This document shows positions 1 to 13,285 of a stretch of DNA of 64,000 nt, piece by piece; the first letter of the stretch is position 1; the number at the start of each line of letters is the position of its first letter. A program made the position numbers and the translations under genes. The notes below the pieces were generated by a model, which saw only the letters and a list, made by a program, of their open reading frames with translations, searched no databases and had not been told where the DNA came from. Source of the DNA: Tanypteryx hageni (taxonomy: Eukaryota > Arthropoda > Insecta > Odonata > Petaluridae); the NCBI GenBank assembly GCA_028673005.1, contig CM054120.1:71721533-71785532 (forward strand). The letters are read 5' to 3'.

Positions 1-2215
1 TATGCACTCTTAAAGAATGGGGTTTTTAAGGTAGACTACCAATTTTTATCCAAAACTTTTTAATGGAGCGTACTTTTAGAGTTCCTATCACAGTCTTTTG
101 TCTAAGAATATGGTGCCCCTCAGGGTTTTGTTATAAGTGTAATGCTATTCGCAATAGCTATGAATGATGATGTGGACTGCATTAAATCACCGCCTCATAG
201 ATTGTTGACGGCCTTGCTATTTTCTGCAGGTCATCGAATTTGAGGATGGCTGAAAGGCAAATTCAGTTGACACATAACCGGCTCCATATATGGTCTTGTG
301 AAACTGAATTCCACTTCTCCAAAGAGAAGACCAAGTGTATGTATACTCCCAATAATGATACTCAAATTTCGCATGTAAATTCGACATCATTTAAAAATGC
401 TCTTACATTATTTCAAGAAAATAATAATTAAAAAGGTCATGGAAAATTTAATGCTGAGACGTTAAAATTGATAAATAGATCAAGATGTGGGGTTCCTGAT
501 GATATTGTTAGTTTTGCTACCCATAGGTATAAATGGCAAACTACGCTTTTAAAATGGTATTATGCGTTAGGTAATGAAGAATTTTGCTAAAGCCGCATAT
601 GAAATGTGGCAATAAAATACAAATCTTCTATTTAAATATATCAATCAAAATCCAGATATAATTATTTCTTATAAATGAGGGGACCACAAATTAAAAAAAA
701 TCCATATAGCTCTACTAATTTTGATGGTAAGGCAGGAATGCTAGCTTATTCAGAATACCTAAACATGGATTATACGCCTATTGAAATACATATTGATCCA
801 GATGAATTATTGTATTTAAAGATATGTAAACTCTACCGGGTCCCATGCAGCAGGAAAATGGAATGGAGTCAATGAACGCGCCGGTAATCTTCCAAAAAGG
901 CTTTATTTCCTCTCATGATCTAATCTCTTCCACATGACTTCCACCCATCCTCTACACACAACATTGTCTTTCATCCCGCATTTCCATTGCCCCTCGCAAA
1001 GTACCTCTCGCAATGTACTACTCGCCATACTTTGCCGTCATCACATGACCAGCCCTTACCATTGGCTACCTCAAGTGGCTTCATTGGCATGGCTCCGGCA
1101 GAAATTCCCACACTTGCGGCTCCCAGTGTTAACCGATGCGAGGCAGGAAGTATCATGTAGTCAAGATTACATAATGCAGCCAAAGGCAGGTGGCCAGCTA
1201 GCAGAAAGTGCTGCCTTCACTACACGAAAATTAAAAACCGAAATTGTAAATGCAATTTATTGAATTCAAGTCTAACTGAAGGTAATATATATATAACGGA
1301 AGAGATTTTAGTACTCATCACTGTGACGTATTGTGTACACAGTTCCTACTCTAATTTGATTGGACGATGAATGGGCTAGAGCGAATAATCAAAGCATGAG
1401 TAACACATTGGGAGCTGTACATGAAAGTAAACTAATATATAAAATAATAATGAATATAATCCTCCATTAACCACAGGACTCCAGTTGGACAGGTCTGGAA
1501 TATGGTTAATAAAGTCTCAGGCATATACCATTCTAAAAGCGTGCCAAGTCTAGAGATTGGAAGTCAACTTATAACATCTTCTGTTGCCATTGGCGAAGTA
1601 TTAGGCCTCCATTATGCCAAGGTTAGCAGCACGGCCGAGCACGATCCTTCTTTCATTCGAATAAAAGAGAGAATGGAAAGAACTGTACTAAACCTTGGCA
1701 AAGTCAGCAGTCCAGCATCCTACAATGAACCTTTTTCACAGTGGGAGTTGAAGTCGGTGATTGGGGATGTTAAGGAATTTTATCCTGGCTTGGACAGTAT
1801 CCATAATGCCTTCCTCAAACTTCTGCCCATAGGTGCCGAACAGGACCTACTGAAAACCCTCAATCAACTTCGGGCTGTGGGAGCTTTCCCTGAATCATTG
1901 CGGGAATCGGCAATTGTCCCTATCCCGAAATAGGGAAAGGACAAGAGCCAGCCATCCAGCTATACCGCAATCTCCTTGAGCAGCTGCCTGTGCAAACAGA
2001 TGGAGATAATGGTCAACGGACGTCTAGTTTGGTGCCTTGTCAGCAGCAACCTTATCTCAATTTCCAGTGTGGTTTATGACGTAGCAGGTCTACAGTGGAC
2101 CACATGGTCAGGATCGACAGCTTTATCCAAGAGGCTTTTCTTCTATGCTAGCATGTCGTAGGAGTCCTATGTGACATAAATAATTGGTACGAGAATACCT
2201 GGCGATGCAAGATTG
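1..2215 (+). repeat. Array 1, unit 1
   Basis: MMP part 343-813, unidentified DNA 814-1460, RT part 1461-2215. It carries the variant 'agaatatggtgcccc...ttgttataag' shared with unit 3. It also has a 7-base deletion in the MMP part (gaattttgct instead of gaatttttaaattttgct), shared with units 2 and 9. The RT part keeps 'atatggtta' near 1500, which gives a 143-codon open frame (1502-1933). Confidence 0.95.
814..1460. other. Unidentified ~650-bp part of the array unit
   Basis: This lies between the MMP-like and RT parts in every unit. The first half is relatively GC-rich, with a short internal repeat (cgcaaagtacctct), and the second half is AT-rich. Open frames of 99-109 codons (+) and 70 codons (-) recur in all copies, but they overlap each other and resemble no family I know. 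Their conservation is simply that of the array. It could be the tail of the MMP source transcript, an old SINE or satellite DNA; the sequence does not decide. Confidence 0.6.
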
Positions 2216-2557
2216 TATGCACACTTAAAGAATGGGGTTTTTAAGGTAGACTACCAATTTTTATCCAAAACTGTTTAATGGAGCGTACTTTTAGAGTTCC
2301 TATCACAGTCTTTTGTCTAAGAAACTGGTGCCCCTCAGGGTTTTGTTTTAAGTGTAATGCTATTCGCAATAGCTATGAATGATGATGTGGACTGCATTAA
2401 ATCACCGGCTCATAGATTGTTGACGGCCTTGCTATTTTCTGCAGGTCATCGAATTTGAGGATGGCTGAAAGGCAAATTCAGTTGACACATAACCGGCTCC
2501 ATATATGGTCTTGTGAAACTGAATTCCACTTCTCCAAAGAGAAGACCAAGTGTATGT
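1461..2557 (+). pseudogene. I-like LINE reverse transcriptase fragment (array 1, representative copy)
   Basis: This block is collinear with the long LINE frame at 50486-53236. The matches run from the NHRTP...W linker through VPIPK, AISLTSCLCKLME, the region matching QCGFRHGRSTTDHL, FIQEAF, the palm segment and the box corresponding to YVDD, and end at FSKEKTKC near 2550. It is dead. The frame is cut by stops (for example the TAG straight after PIPK near 1931) and by frameshifts, and the catalytic box now reads IVDG. Endonuclease, thumb and RNase H parts are absent. Equivalent copies lie at 1-342 (3' part), 3675-4771, 5895-6992, 8119-9215, 10324-11421, 12530-13627, 14736-15833 and 16941-18038. 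Assignment to the I/RNase-H-bearing group rests on the RNase H in the longer relatives in this window. Confidence 0.88.
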
Positions 2558-4429
2558 ATACTCCCAATAATGATACTCAAGTTTCGCATGTAAATTCGAC
2601 ATCATTTAAAAATGCTCTTACATTATTTCAAGAAAATAATAATTAAAAAGGTCATGGAAAATTTAATGCTGAGATGTTAAAATTGATAAATAGATCAAGA
2701 TGTGGGGTTCCTGATGATATTGTTAGTTTTGCTACCATAGGTATAAATGGCAAACTACGCTTTTAAAATGGTATTATGCGTTAGGTAATGAAGAATTTTG
2801 CTAAAGCCGCATATGAAATGTGGCAATAAAATACAAATCTTCTATTTAAATATATCAATCAAAATCCAGATATAATTATTTCTTATAAACGAGGGGACCA
2901 CAAATTAAAAAAAATCCATATAGCTCTACTAATTTTGATGGTAAGGCAGGAATGCTAGCTTATTCAGAATACCTAAACATGGATTATACGCCTATTGAAA
3001 TACATATTGATCCAGATGAATTATTGTATTTAAAGATATGTAAACTCTACCGGGTCCCATGCAGCAGGAAAATGGAATGGAGTCAATGAACGCGCCGGTA
3101 ATCTTCCAAAAAGGCTTTATTTCCTCTCATGATCTAATCTCTTCCACATGACTTCCACCCATCCTCTACACACAACATTGTCTTTCATCCCGCATTTCCA
3201 TTGCCCCTCGCAAAGTACCTCTCGCAATGTACTACTCGCCATACTTTGCCGTCATCACATGACCAGCCCTTACCATTGGCTACCTCAAGTGGCTTCATTG
3301 GCATGGCTCCGGCAGAAATTCCCACACTTGCGGCTCCCAGTGTTAACCGATGCGAGGCAGGAAGTATCATGTAGTCAAGATTACATAATGCAGCCAAAGG
3401 CAGGTGGCCAGCTAGCAGAAAGTGCTGCCTTCACTACACGAAAATTAAAAACCGAAATTGTAAATGCAATTTATTGAATTCAAGTCTAACTGAAGGTAAT
3501 ATATATATAACGGAAGAGATTTTAGTACTCATCACTGTGACGTATTGTGTACACAGTTCCTACTCTAATTTGATTGGACGATGAATGGGCTAGAGCGAAT
3601 AATCAAAGCATGAGTAACACATTGGGAGCTGTACATGAAAGTAAACTAATATATAAAATAATAATGAATATAATCCTCCATTAACCACAGGACTCCAGTT
3701 GGACAGGTCTGGAATATGGTTAATAAAGTCTCAGGCATATACCATTCTAAAAGCGTGCCAAGTCTAGAGATTGGAAGTCAACTTATAACATCTTCTGTTG
3801 CCATTGGCGAAGTATTAGGCCTCCATTATGCCAAGGTTAGCAGCACGGCCGAGCACGATCCTTCTTTCATTCGAATAAAAGAGAGAATGGAAAGAACTGT
3901 ACTAAACCTTGGCAAAGTCAGCAGTCCAGCATCCTACAATGAACCTTTTTCACAGTGGGAGTTGAAGTCGGTGATTGGGGATGTTAAGGAATTTTATCCT
4001 GGCTTGGACAGTATCCATAATGCCTTCCTCAAACTTCTGCCCATAGGTGCCGAACAGGACCTACTGAAAACCCTCAATCAACTTCGGGCTGTGGGAGCTT
4101 TCCCTGAATCATTGCGGGAATCGGCAATTGTCCCTATCCCGAAATAGGGAAAGGACAAGAGCCAGCCATCCAGCTATACCGCAATCTCCTTGAGCAGCTG
4201 CCTGTGCAAACTGATGGAGATAATGGTCAACGGACGTCTAGTTTGGTGCCTTGTCAGCAGCAACCTTATCTCAATTTCCAGTGTGGTTTATGACGTAGCA
4301 GGTCTACAGTGGACCACATGGTCAGGATCGACAGCTTTATCCAAGAGGCTTTTCTTCTATGCTAGCATGTCATAGGAGTCCTATGTGACATAAATAATTG
4401 GTACGAGAATACCTGGCGATACAAGATTG
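2216..4429 (+). repeat. Array 1, unit 2
   Basis: MMP part 2558-3027, RT part 3675-4429. It is almost identical to unit 1 from about 2640 onward, but its first 150 bases carry the other variant (agaaactggtgcccc...ttgttttaag) seen in units 4-9. One base is missing in 'gctaccatagg', which shifts the MMP frame in this copy only. Confidence 0.95.
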
Positions 4430-6650
4430 TATGCACTCTTAAAGAATGGGGTTTTTAAGGTAGACTACCAATTTTTATCCAAAACTTTTTAATGGACCGT
4501 ACTTTTAGAGTTCCTATCACAGTCTTTTGTCTAAGAATATGGTGCCCCTCAGGGTTTTGTTATAAGTGTAATGCTATTCGCAATAGCTATGAATGATGAT
4601 GTGGACTGCATTAAATCACCGCCTCATAGATTGTTGACGGCCTTGCTATTTTCTGCAGGTCATCGAATTTGAGGATGGCTGAAAGGCAAATTCAGTTGAC
4701 ACATAACCGGCTCCATATATGGTCTTGCGAAACTGAATTCCACTTCTCCAAAGAGAAGACCAAGTGTATGTATACTCCCAATAATGATACTCAAATTTCG
4801 CATGTAAATTCGACATCATTTAAAAATGCTCTTACATTATTTCAAGAAAATAATAATTAAAAAGGTCATGGAAAATTTAATGCTGAGACGTTAAAATTGA
4901 TAAATAGATCAAGATGTGGGGTTCCTGATGATATTGTTAGTTTTGCTACCCATAGGTATAAATGGCAAACTACGCTTTTAAAATGGTATTATGCGTTAGG
5001 TAATGAAGAATTTTTAAATTTTGCTAAAGCCGCGTATGAAATGTGGCAATAAAATACAAATCTTCTATTTAAATATATCAATCAAAATTCAGATATAATT
5101 ATTTCTTATAAACGAGGGGACCACGAATTAAAAAAAAATCCATATAGCTCTACTAATTTTGATGGTAAGGCAGGAATGCTAGCTTATTCAGAATACCCAA
5201 ACATGGATAATACGCCTATTGAAATACATATTGATCAAGATGAATTATTGTATTTAAAGATATGTAAACTCTACCGGGTCTCACGCGGCAGGAAAATGGA
5301 ACGGAGTCAATGAACGCGCCGGTAATCTTCCAAAAAGGCTTTATTTCCTCTCATGATCTAATCTCTTCCCCATGACTTCCACCATCCTCTACACACAACA
5401 TTGTCTTTCATCCCGCATTTCCATTGCCCCTCGCAAAGTACCTCTCGCAAAGTACTACTCGCCATACTTTGCCGTCATCACATGACCAGCCCTTACCATT
5501 GGCTACCTCGAGTGGCTTCATTGGCATGGCTCCGGCAGAAATTCCCACACTTGCGGCTCCCAGTGTTAACCGATGCGAGGCAGGAAGTATCATGTAGCCA
5601 AGATTACATAATGCAGCCAAAGGCAGGTGGCCAGCTAGCAGAAAGTGCTGCCTTCACTACACGAAAATTAAAAACCGAAATTGTAAATGCAATTTATTGA
5701 ATTCAAGTCTAACTGAAGGTAATATATATAACGGAAGAGATTTTAGTACTCATCACTGTGACGTATTGTGTACACAGTTCCTACTCTAATTTGATTGGAC
5801 GATGAATGGGCTAGAGCGAATAATCAAAGCATGAGTAACACATTGGGAGCTGTACATGAAAGTAAACTAATATATAAAATAATAATGAATATAATCCTCC
5901 ATTAACCACAGGACTCCAGTTGGACAGGTCTGGAATAGGGTTAATAAAGTCTCAGGCATATACCATTCTAAAAGCGTGCCAAGTCTAGAGATTGGAAGTC
6001 AACTTATAACATCTTCTGTTGCCATTGGCGAAGTATTAGGCCTCCATTAGGCCAAGGTTAGCAGCACGGCCGAGCACGATCCTTCTTTCATTCGAATCAA
6101 AGAGAGAATGGAAAGAACTGTACTAAACCTTGGCAAAGTCAGCAGTCCAGCATCCTACAATGAACCTTTTTCACAGTGGGAGTTGAATTCGGTGGTTGGT
6201 GATGTTAAGGAATTTTGTCCTGGCTTGGACAGTATCCATAATGCCTTCCTCAAACTTCTGCCCATAGGTGCCGAACAGGACCTACTGAAAACCCTCAATC
6301 AACTTCGGGCTGTGGGAGCTTTCCCTGAATCATTGCGGGAATCGGCAATTGTCCCTATCCCGAAATAGGGAAAGGACAAGAGCCAGCCATCCAGCTATAC
6401 CGCAATCTCCTTGAGCAGCTGCCTGTGCAAACTGATGGAGATAATGGTCAACGGACGTCTAGTTTGGTGCCTTGTCAGCAGCAACCTTATCTCAATTTCC
6501 AGTGTGGTTTATGACGTAGCAGGTCTACAGTGGACCACATGGTCAGGATCGACAGCTTTATCCAAGAGGCTTTTCTTCTATGCTAGCATGTCGTAGGAGT
6601 CCTATGTGACATAAATAATTGGTACGAGAATACCTGGCGATACAAGATTG
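4430..6650 (+). repeat. Array 1, unit 3
   Basis: MMP part 4772-5250, RT part 5895-6650. Its first third resembles unit 1 and the rest resembles unit 4, as expected of a mosaic copy. In the RT part, 'attaggccaagg' replaces 'attatgccaagg' and creates a stop near 6048, so only the 3' 86 codons remain open (6108-6368). Confidence 0.95.
4772..5250 (+). pseudogene. Matrix metalloproteinase-like fragment (array 1, representative copy)
   Basis: Read in three frames, this block follows the order of an MMP. First comes a peptidoglycan-binding-like prodomain (FKNALTLFQE, GKFNAETLKLINRS). Then come the cysteine-switch RCGVPD, the start of the catalytic domain (FATHRYKWQTT...KWYYALGNEE, AKAAYEMWQ, NTNLLFKYINQN, ISYKRGDHE) and the FDG...MLAYSEYPN...IEIHIDQDE stretch, which corresponds to FDG...LAHA...IHFDDDE of MMPs. 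The zinc-binding HExxHxxGxxH helix and the hemopexin domain are missing. Stops interrupt it after NNN (near 4858) and after MWQ (near 5050). Prodomain and catalytic start are contiguous without an intron, so the source may have been a cDNA or an intron-poor gene. Other array 1 copies: 343-813, 2558-3027, 6993-7473, 9216-9694, 11422-11900, 13628-14106, 15834-16312, 18039-18509. Confidence 0.82.
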
Positions 6651-8873
6651 TATGCACTCTTAAAGAATGGGGTTTTTAAGGTAGACTACCAATTTTTATC
6701 CAAAACTTTTTAATGGAGCGTACTTTTAGAGTTCCTATCACAGTCTTTTGTCTAAGAAACTGGTGCCCCTCAGGGTTTTGTTTTAAGTGTAATGCTATTC
6801 GCAATAGCTATGAATGATGATGTGGACTGCATTAAATCACCGGCTCATAGATTGTTGACGGCCTTGCTATTTTCTGCAGGTCATCGAATTTGAGGATGGC
6901 TGAAAGGCAAATTCAGTTGACACATAACCGGCTCCATATATGGTCTTGTGAAACTGAATTCCACTTCTCCAAAGAGAAGACCAAGTGTATGTATACTCCC
7001 AATAATGATACTCAAATTTCGCATGTAAATTCGACAGCATTTAAAAATGCTCTTACATTATTTCAAGAAAATAATAATTAAAAAGGTCATGGAAAATTTA
7101 ATGCTGAGACGTTAAAATTGATAAATAGATCAAGATGTGGGGTTCCTGATGATATTGTTAGTTTTGCTACCCATAGGTATAAATGGCAAACTACGCTTTT
7201 AAAATGGTATTATGCGTTAGGTAATGAAGAATTTTTAAATTTTGCTAAAGCCGCGTATGAAATGTGGCAATAAAATACAAATCTTCTATTTAAATATATC
7301 AATCAAAATTCAGATATAATTATTTCTTATAAACGAGGGGACCACGAATTAAAAAAAAAATCCATATAGCTCTACTAATTTTGATGGTAAGGCAGGAATG
7401 CTAGCTTATTCAGAATACCCAAACATGGATAATACGCCTATTGAAATACATATTGATCAAGATGAATTATTGTATTTAAAGATATGTAAACTCTACCGGG
7501 TCTCACGCGGCAGGAAAATGGAACGGAGTCAATGAACGCGCCGGTAATCTTCCAAAAAGGCTTTATTTCCTCTCATGATCTAATCTCTTCCCCATGACTT
7601 CCACCCATCCTCTGCACACAACATTGTCTTTCATCCCGCATTTCCATTGCCCCTCGCAAAGTACCTCTCGCAAAGTACTACTCGCCATACTTTGCCGTCA
7701 TCACATGACCAGCCCTTACCATTGGCTACCTCGAGTGGCTTCATTGGCATGGCTCCGGCAGAAATTCCCACACTTGCGGCTCCCAGTGTTAACCGATGCG
7801 AGGCAGGAAGTATCATGTAGCCAAGATTACATAATGCAGCCAAAGGCAGGTGGCCAGCTAGCAGAAAGTGCTGCCTTCACTACACGAAAATTAAAAACCG
7901 AAATTGTAAATGCAATTTATTGAATTCAAGTCTAACTGAAGGTAATATATATAACGGAAGAGATTTTAGTACTCATCACTGTGACGTATTGTGTACACAG
8001 TTCCTACTCTAATTTGATTGGACGATGAATGGGCTAGAGCGAATAATCAAAGCATGAGTAACACATTGGGAGCTGTACATGAAAGTAAACTAATATATAA
8101 AATAATAATGAATATAATCCTCCATTAACCACAGGACTCCAGTTGGACAGGTCTGGAATAGGGTTAATAAAGTCTCAGGCATATACCATTCTAAAAGCGT
8201 GCCAAGTCTAGAGATTGGAAGTCAACTTATAACATCTTCTGTTGCCATTGGCGAAGTATTAGGCCTCCATTATGCCAAGGTTAGCAGCACGGCCGAGCAC
8301 GATCCTTCTTTCATTCGAATCAAAGAGAGAATGGAAAGAACTGTACTAAACCTTGGCAAAGTCAGCAGTCCAGCATCCTACAATGAACCTTTTTCACAGT
8401 GGGAGTTGAATTCGGTGGTTGGTGATGTTAAGGAATTTTGTCCTGGCTTGGACAGTATCCATAATGCCTTCCTCAAACTTCTGCCCATAGGTGCCGAACA
8501 GGACCTACTGAAAACCCTCAATCAACTTCGGGCTGTGGGAGCTTTCCCTGAATCATTGCGGGAATCGGCAATTGTCCCTATCCCGAAATAGGGAAAGGAC
8601 AAGAGCCAGCCATCCAGCTATACCGCAATCTCCTTGAGCAGCTGCCTGTGCAAACTGATGGAGATAATAGTCAACGGACGTCTAGTTTGGTGCCTTGTCA
8701 GCAGCAACCTTATCTCAATTTCCAGTGTGGTTTATGACGTAGCAGGTCTACAGTGGACCACATGGTCAGGATCGACAGCTTTATCCAAGAGGCTTTTCTT
8801 CTATGCTAGCATGTCGTAGGAGTCCTATGTGACATAAATAATTGGTACGAGAATACCTGGCGATACAAGATTG
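6651..8873 (+). repeat. Array 1, unit 4
   Basis: MMP part 6993-7473, RT part 8119-8873. It keeps the 16-base stretch tcaatgaacgcgccgg (near 7529) that units 5-8 lack. Its poly-A run near 7350 is longer than in units 1-3. Confidence 0.95.
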
Positions 8874-11079
8874 TATGCACTCTTAAAGAATGGGGTTTTT
8901 AAGGTAGACTACCAATTTTTATCCAAAACTTTTTAATGGAGCGTACTTTTAGAGTTCCTATCACAGTCTTTTGTCTAAGAAACTGGTGCCCCTCAGGGTT
9001 TTGTTTTAAGTGTAATGCTATTCGCAATAGCTATGAATGATGATGTGGACTGCATTAAATCACCGGCTCATAGATTGTTGACGGCCTTGCTATTTTCTGC
9101 AGGTCATCGAATTTGAGGATGGCTGAAAGGCAAATTCAGTTGACACATAACCGGCTCCATATATGGTCTTGTGAAACTGAATTCCACTTCTCCAAAGAGA
9201 AGACCAAGTGTATGTATACTCCCAATAATGATACTCAAATTTCGCATGTAAATTCGACAGCATTTAAAAATGCTCTTACATTATTTCAAGAAAATAATAA
9301 TTAAAAAGGTCATGGAAAATTTAATGCTGAGACGTTAAAATTGATAAATAGATCAAGATGTGGGGTTCCTGATGATATTGTTAGTTTTGCTACCCATAGG
9401 TATAAATGGCAAACTACGCTTTTAAAATGGTATTATGCGTTAGGTAATGAAGAATTTTTAAATTTTGCTAAAGCCGCGTATGAAATTTGGCAATAAAATA
9501 CAAATCTTCTATTTAAATATATCAATCAAAATTCAGATATAATATTTCTTATAAACGAGGGGACCACGAATTAAAAAAAAAATCCATATAGCTCTACTAA
9601 TTTTGATGGTAAGGCAGGAATGCTAGCTTATTCAGAATACCCAAACATGGATAATACGCCTATTGAAATACATATTGATCAAGATGAATTATTGTATTTA
9701 AAGATATGTAAACTCTACCGGGTCTCACGCGGCAGGAAAATGGAACGGAGTAATCTTCCAAAAAGGCTTTATTTCCTCTCATGATCTAATCTCTTCCCCA
9801 TGACTTCCACCCATCCTCTACACACAACATTGTCTTTCATCCCGCATTTCCATTGCCCCTCGCAAAGTACCTCTCGCAAAGTACTACTCGCCATACTTTG
9901 CCGTCATCACATGACCAGCCCTTACCATTGGCTACCTCGAGTGGCTTCATTGGCATGGCTCCGGCAGAAATTCCCACACTTGCGGCTCCCAGTGTTAACC
10001 GATGCGAGGCAGGAAGTATCATGTAGCCAAGATTACATAATGCAGCCAAAGGCAGGTGGCCAGCTAGCAGAAAGTGCTGCCTTCACTACACGAAAATTAA
10101 AAACCGAAATTGTAAATGCAATTTATTGAATTCAAGTCTAACTGAAGGTAATATATATAACGGAAGAGATTTTAGTACTCATCACTGTGACGTATTGTGT
10201 ACACAGTTCCTACTCTAATTTGATTGGACGATGAATGGGCTAGAGCGAATAATCAAAGCATGAGTAACACATTGGGAGCTGTACATGAAAGTAAACTAAT
10301 ATATAAAATAATAATGAATATAATCCTCCATTAACCACAGGACTCCAGTTGGACAGGTCTGGAATAGGGTTAATAAAGTCTCAGGCATATACCATTCTAA
10401 AAGCGTGCCAAGTCTAGAGATTGGAAGTCAACTTATAACATCTTCTGTTGCCATTGGCGAAGTATTAGGCCTCCATTATGCCAAGGTTAGCAGCACGGCC
10501 GAGCACGATCCTTCTTTCATTCGAATCAAAGAGAGAATGGAAAGAACTGTACTAAACCTTGGCAAAGTCAGCAGTCCAGCATCCTACAATGAACCTTTTT
10601 CACAGTGGGAGTTGAATTCGGTGGTTGGTGATGTTAAGGAATTTTGTCCTGGCTTGGACAGTATCCATAATGCCTTCCTCAAACTTCTGCCCATAGGTGC
10701 CGAACAGGACCTACTGAAAACCCTCAATCAACTTCGGGCTGTGGGAGCTTTCCCTGAATCATTGCGGGAATCGGCAATTGTCCCTATCCCGAAATAGGGA
10801 AAGGACAAGAGCCAGCCATCCAGCTATACCGCAATCTCCTTGAGCAGCTGCCTGTGCAAACTGATGGAGATAATAGTCAACGGACGTCTAGTTTGGTGCC
10901 TTGTCAGCAGCAACCTTATCTCAATTTCCAGTGTGGTTTATGACGTAGCAGGTCTACAGTGGACCACATGGTCAGGATCGACAGCTTTATCCAAGAGGCT
11001 TTTCTTCTATGCTAGCATGTCGTAGGAGTCCTATGTGACATAAATAATTGGTACGAGAATACCTGGCGATACAAGATTG
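8874..11079 (+). repeat. Array 1, unit 5
   Basis: MMP part 9216-9694, RT part 10324-11079. It is the first of four 2206/2205-bp units that share a 16-base deletion after 'ggaacggag' and a 2-base loss in 'agatataatatttc'. 'gaaatttggcaa' (near 9482) is shared only with unit 6. Confidence 0.95.
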
Positions 11080-13285
11080 TATGCACTCTTAAAGAATGGG
11101 GTTTTTAAGGTAGACTACCAATTTTTATCCAAAACTTTTTAATGGAGCGTACTTTTAGAGTTCCTATCACAGTCTTTTGTCTAAGAAACTGGTGCCCCTC
11201 AGGGTTTTGTTTTAAGTGTAATGCTATTCGCAATAGCTATGAATGATGATGTGGACTGCATTAAATCACCGGCTCATAGATTGTTGACGGCCTTGCTATT
11301 TTCTGCAGGTCATCGAATTTGAGGATGGCTGAAAGGCAAATTCAGTTGACACATAACCGGCTCCATATATGGTCTTGTGAAACTGAATTCCACTTCTCCA
11401 AAGAGAAGACCAAGTGTATGTATACTCCCAATAATGATACTCAAATTTCGCATGTAAATTCGACAGCATTTAAAAATGCTCTTACATTATTTCAAGAAAA
11501 TAATAATTAAAAAGGTCATGGAAAATTTAATGCTGAGACGTTAAAATTGATAAATAGATCAAGATGTGGGGTTCCTGATGATATTGTTAGTTTTGCTACC
11601 CATAGGTATAAATGGCAAACTACGCTTTTAAAATGGTATTATGCGTTAGGTAATGAAGAATTTTTAAATTTTGCTAAAGCCGCGTATGAAATTTGGCAAT
11701 AAAATACAAATCTTCTATTTAAATATATCAATCAAAATTCAGATATAATATTTCTTATAAACGAGGGGACCACGAATTAAAAAAAAAATCCATATAGCTC
11801 TACTAATTTTGATGGTAAGGCAGGAATGCTAGCTTATTCAGAATACCCAAACATGGATAATACGCCTATTGAAATACATATTGATCAAGATGAATTATTG
11901 TATTTAAAGATATGTAAACTCTACCGGGTCTCACGCGGCAGGAAAATGGAACGGAGTAATCTTCCAAAAAGGCTTTATTTCCTCTCATGATCTAATCTCT
12001 TCCCCATGACTTCCACCCATCCTCTACACACAACATTGTCTTTCATCCCGCATTTCCATTGCCCCTCGCAAAGTACCTCTCGCAAAGTACTACTCGCCAT
12101 ACTTTGCCGTCATCACATGACCAGCCCTTACCATTGGCTACCTCGAGTGGCTTCATTGGCATGGCTCCGGCAGAAATTCCCACACTTGCGGCTCCCAGTG
12201 TTAACCGATGCGAGGCAGGAAGTATCATGTAGCCAAGATTACATAATGCAGCCAAAGGCAGGTGGCCAGCTAGCAGAAAGTGCTGCCTTCACTACACGAA
12301 AATTAAAAACCGAAATTGTAAATGCAATTTATTGAATTCAAGTCTAACTGAAGGTAATATATATAACGGAAGAGATTTTAGTACTCATCACTGTGACGTA
12401 TTGTGTACACAGTTCCTACTCTAATTTGATTGGACGATGAATGGGCTAGAGCGAATAATCAAAGCATGAGTAACACATTGGGAGCTGTACATGAAAGTAA
12501 ACTAATATATAAAATAATAATGAATATAATCCTCCATTAACCACAGGACTCCAGTTGGACAGGTCTGGAATAGGGTTAATAAAGTCTCAGGCATATACCA
12601 TTCTAAAAGCGTGCCAAGTCTAGAGATTGGAAGTAAACTTATAACATCTTCTGTTGCCATTGGCGAAGTATTAGGCCTCCATTATGCCAAGGTTAGCAGC
12701 ACGGCCGAGCACGATCCTTCTTTCATTCGAATCAAAGAGAGAATGGAAAGAACTGTATTAAACCTTGGCAAAGTCAGCAGTCCAGCATCCTACAATGAAC
12801 CTTTTTCACAGTGGGAGTTGAAGTCAGTGATTGGGAATTTTAAGGATTCTTGTCCTGGCTTGGACAGTATCCATAATGCCTTCCTCAAACTTCTGCCCAT
12901 AGGTGCCGAACAGGACCTACTGAAAACCCTCAATCAACTTCGGGCTGTGGGAGCTTTCCCTGAATCATTGCGGGAATCGGCAATTGTCCCTATCCCGAAA
13001 TAGGGAAAGGACAAGAGCCAGCCATCCAGCTATACCGCAATCTCCTTGAGCAGCTGCCTGTGCAAACTGATGGAGATAATAGTCAACGGACGTCTAGTTT
13101 GGTGCCTTGTCAGCAGCAACCTTATCTCAATTTCCAGTGTGGTTTATGACGTAGCAGGTCTACAGTGGACCACATGGTCAGGATCGACAGCTTTATCCAA
13201 GAGGCTTTTCTTCTATGCTAGCATGTCGTAGGAGTCCTATGTGACATAAATAATTGGTACGAGAATACCTGGCGATACAAGATTG
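11080..13285 (+). repeat. Array 1, unit 6
   Basis: MMP part 11422-11900, RT part 12530-13285. The first ~1.5 kb matches unit 5. In the RT part it switches to the variant 'gtcagtgattgggaattttaaggattc' (near 12825), which continues in units 7-9. Confidence 0.95.

Noticed and set aside
971..1183. A 70-codon minus-strand frame recurring in every array unit, and overlapping 99-109-codon plus frames
   Set aside because: They recur because the DNA is repeated. The opposite frames overlap, show no family motif, and copies acquire changes without regard to codon position.
1440..1475. Splice-acceptor-like 'ccattaaccacag|g' at the start of each unit's RT part
   Set aside because: The LINE at 50930 has the homologous coding text 'ccataaaccacagaacacc' (SINHRTP), so this is coding-derived and not a splice site.
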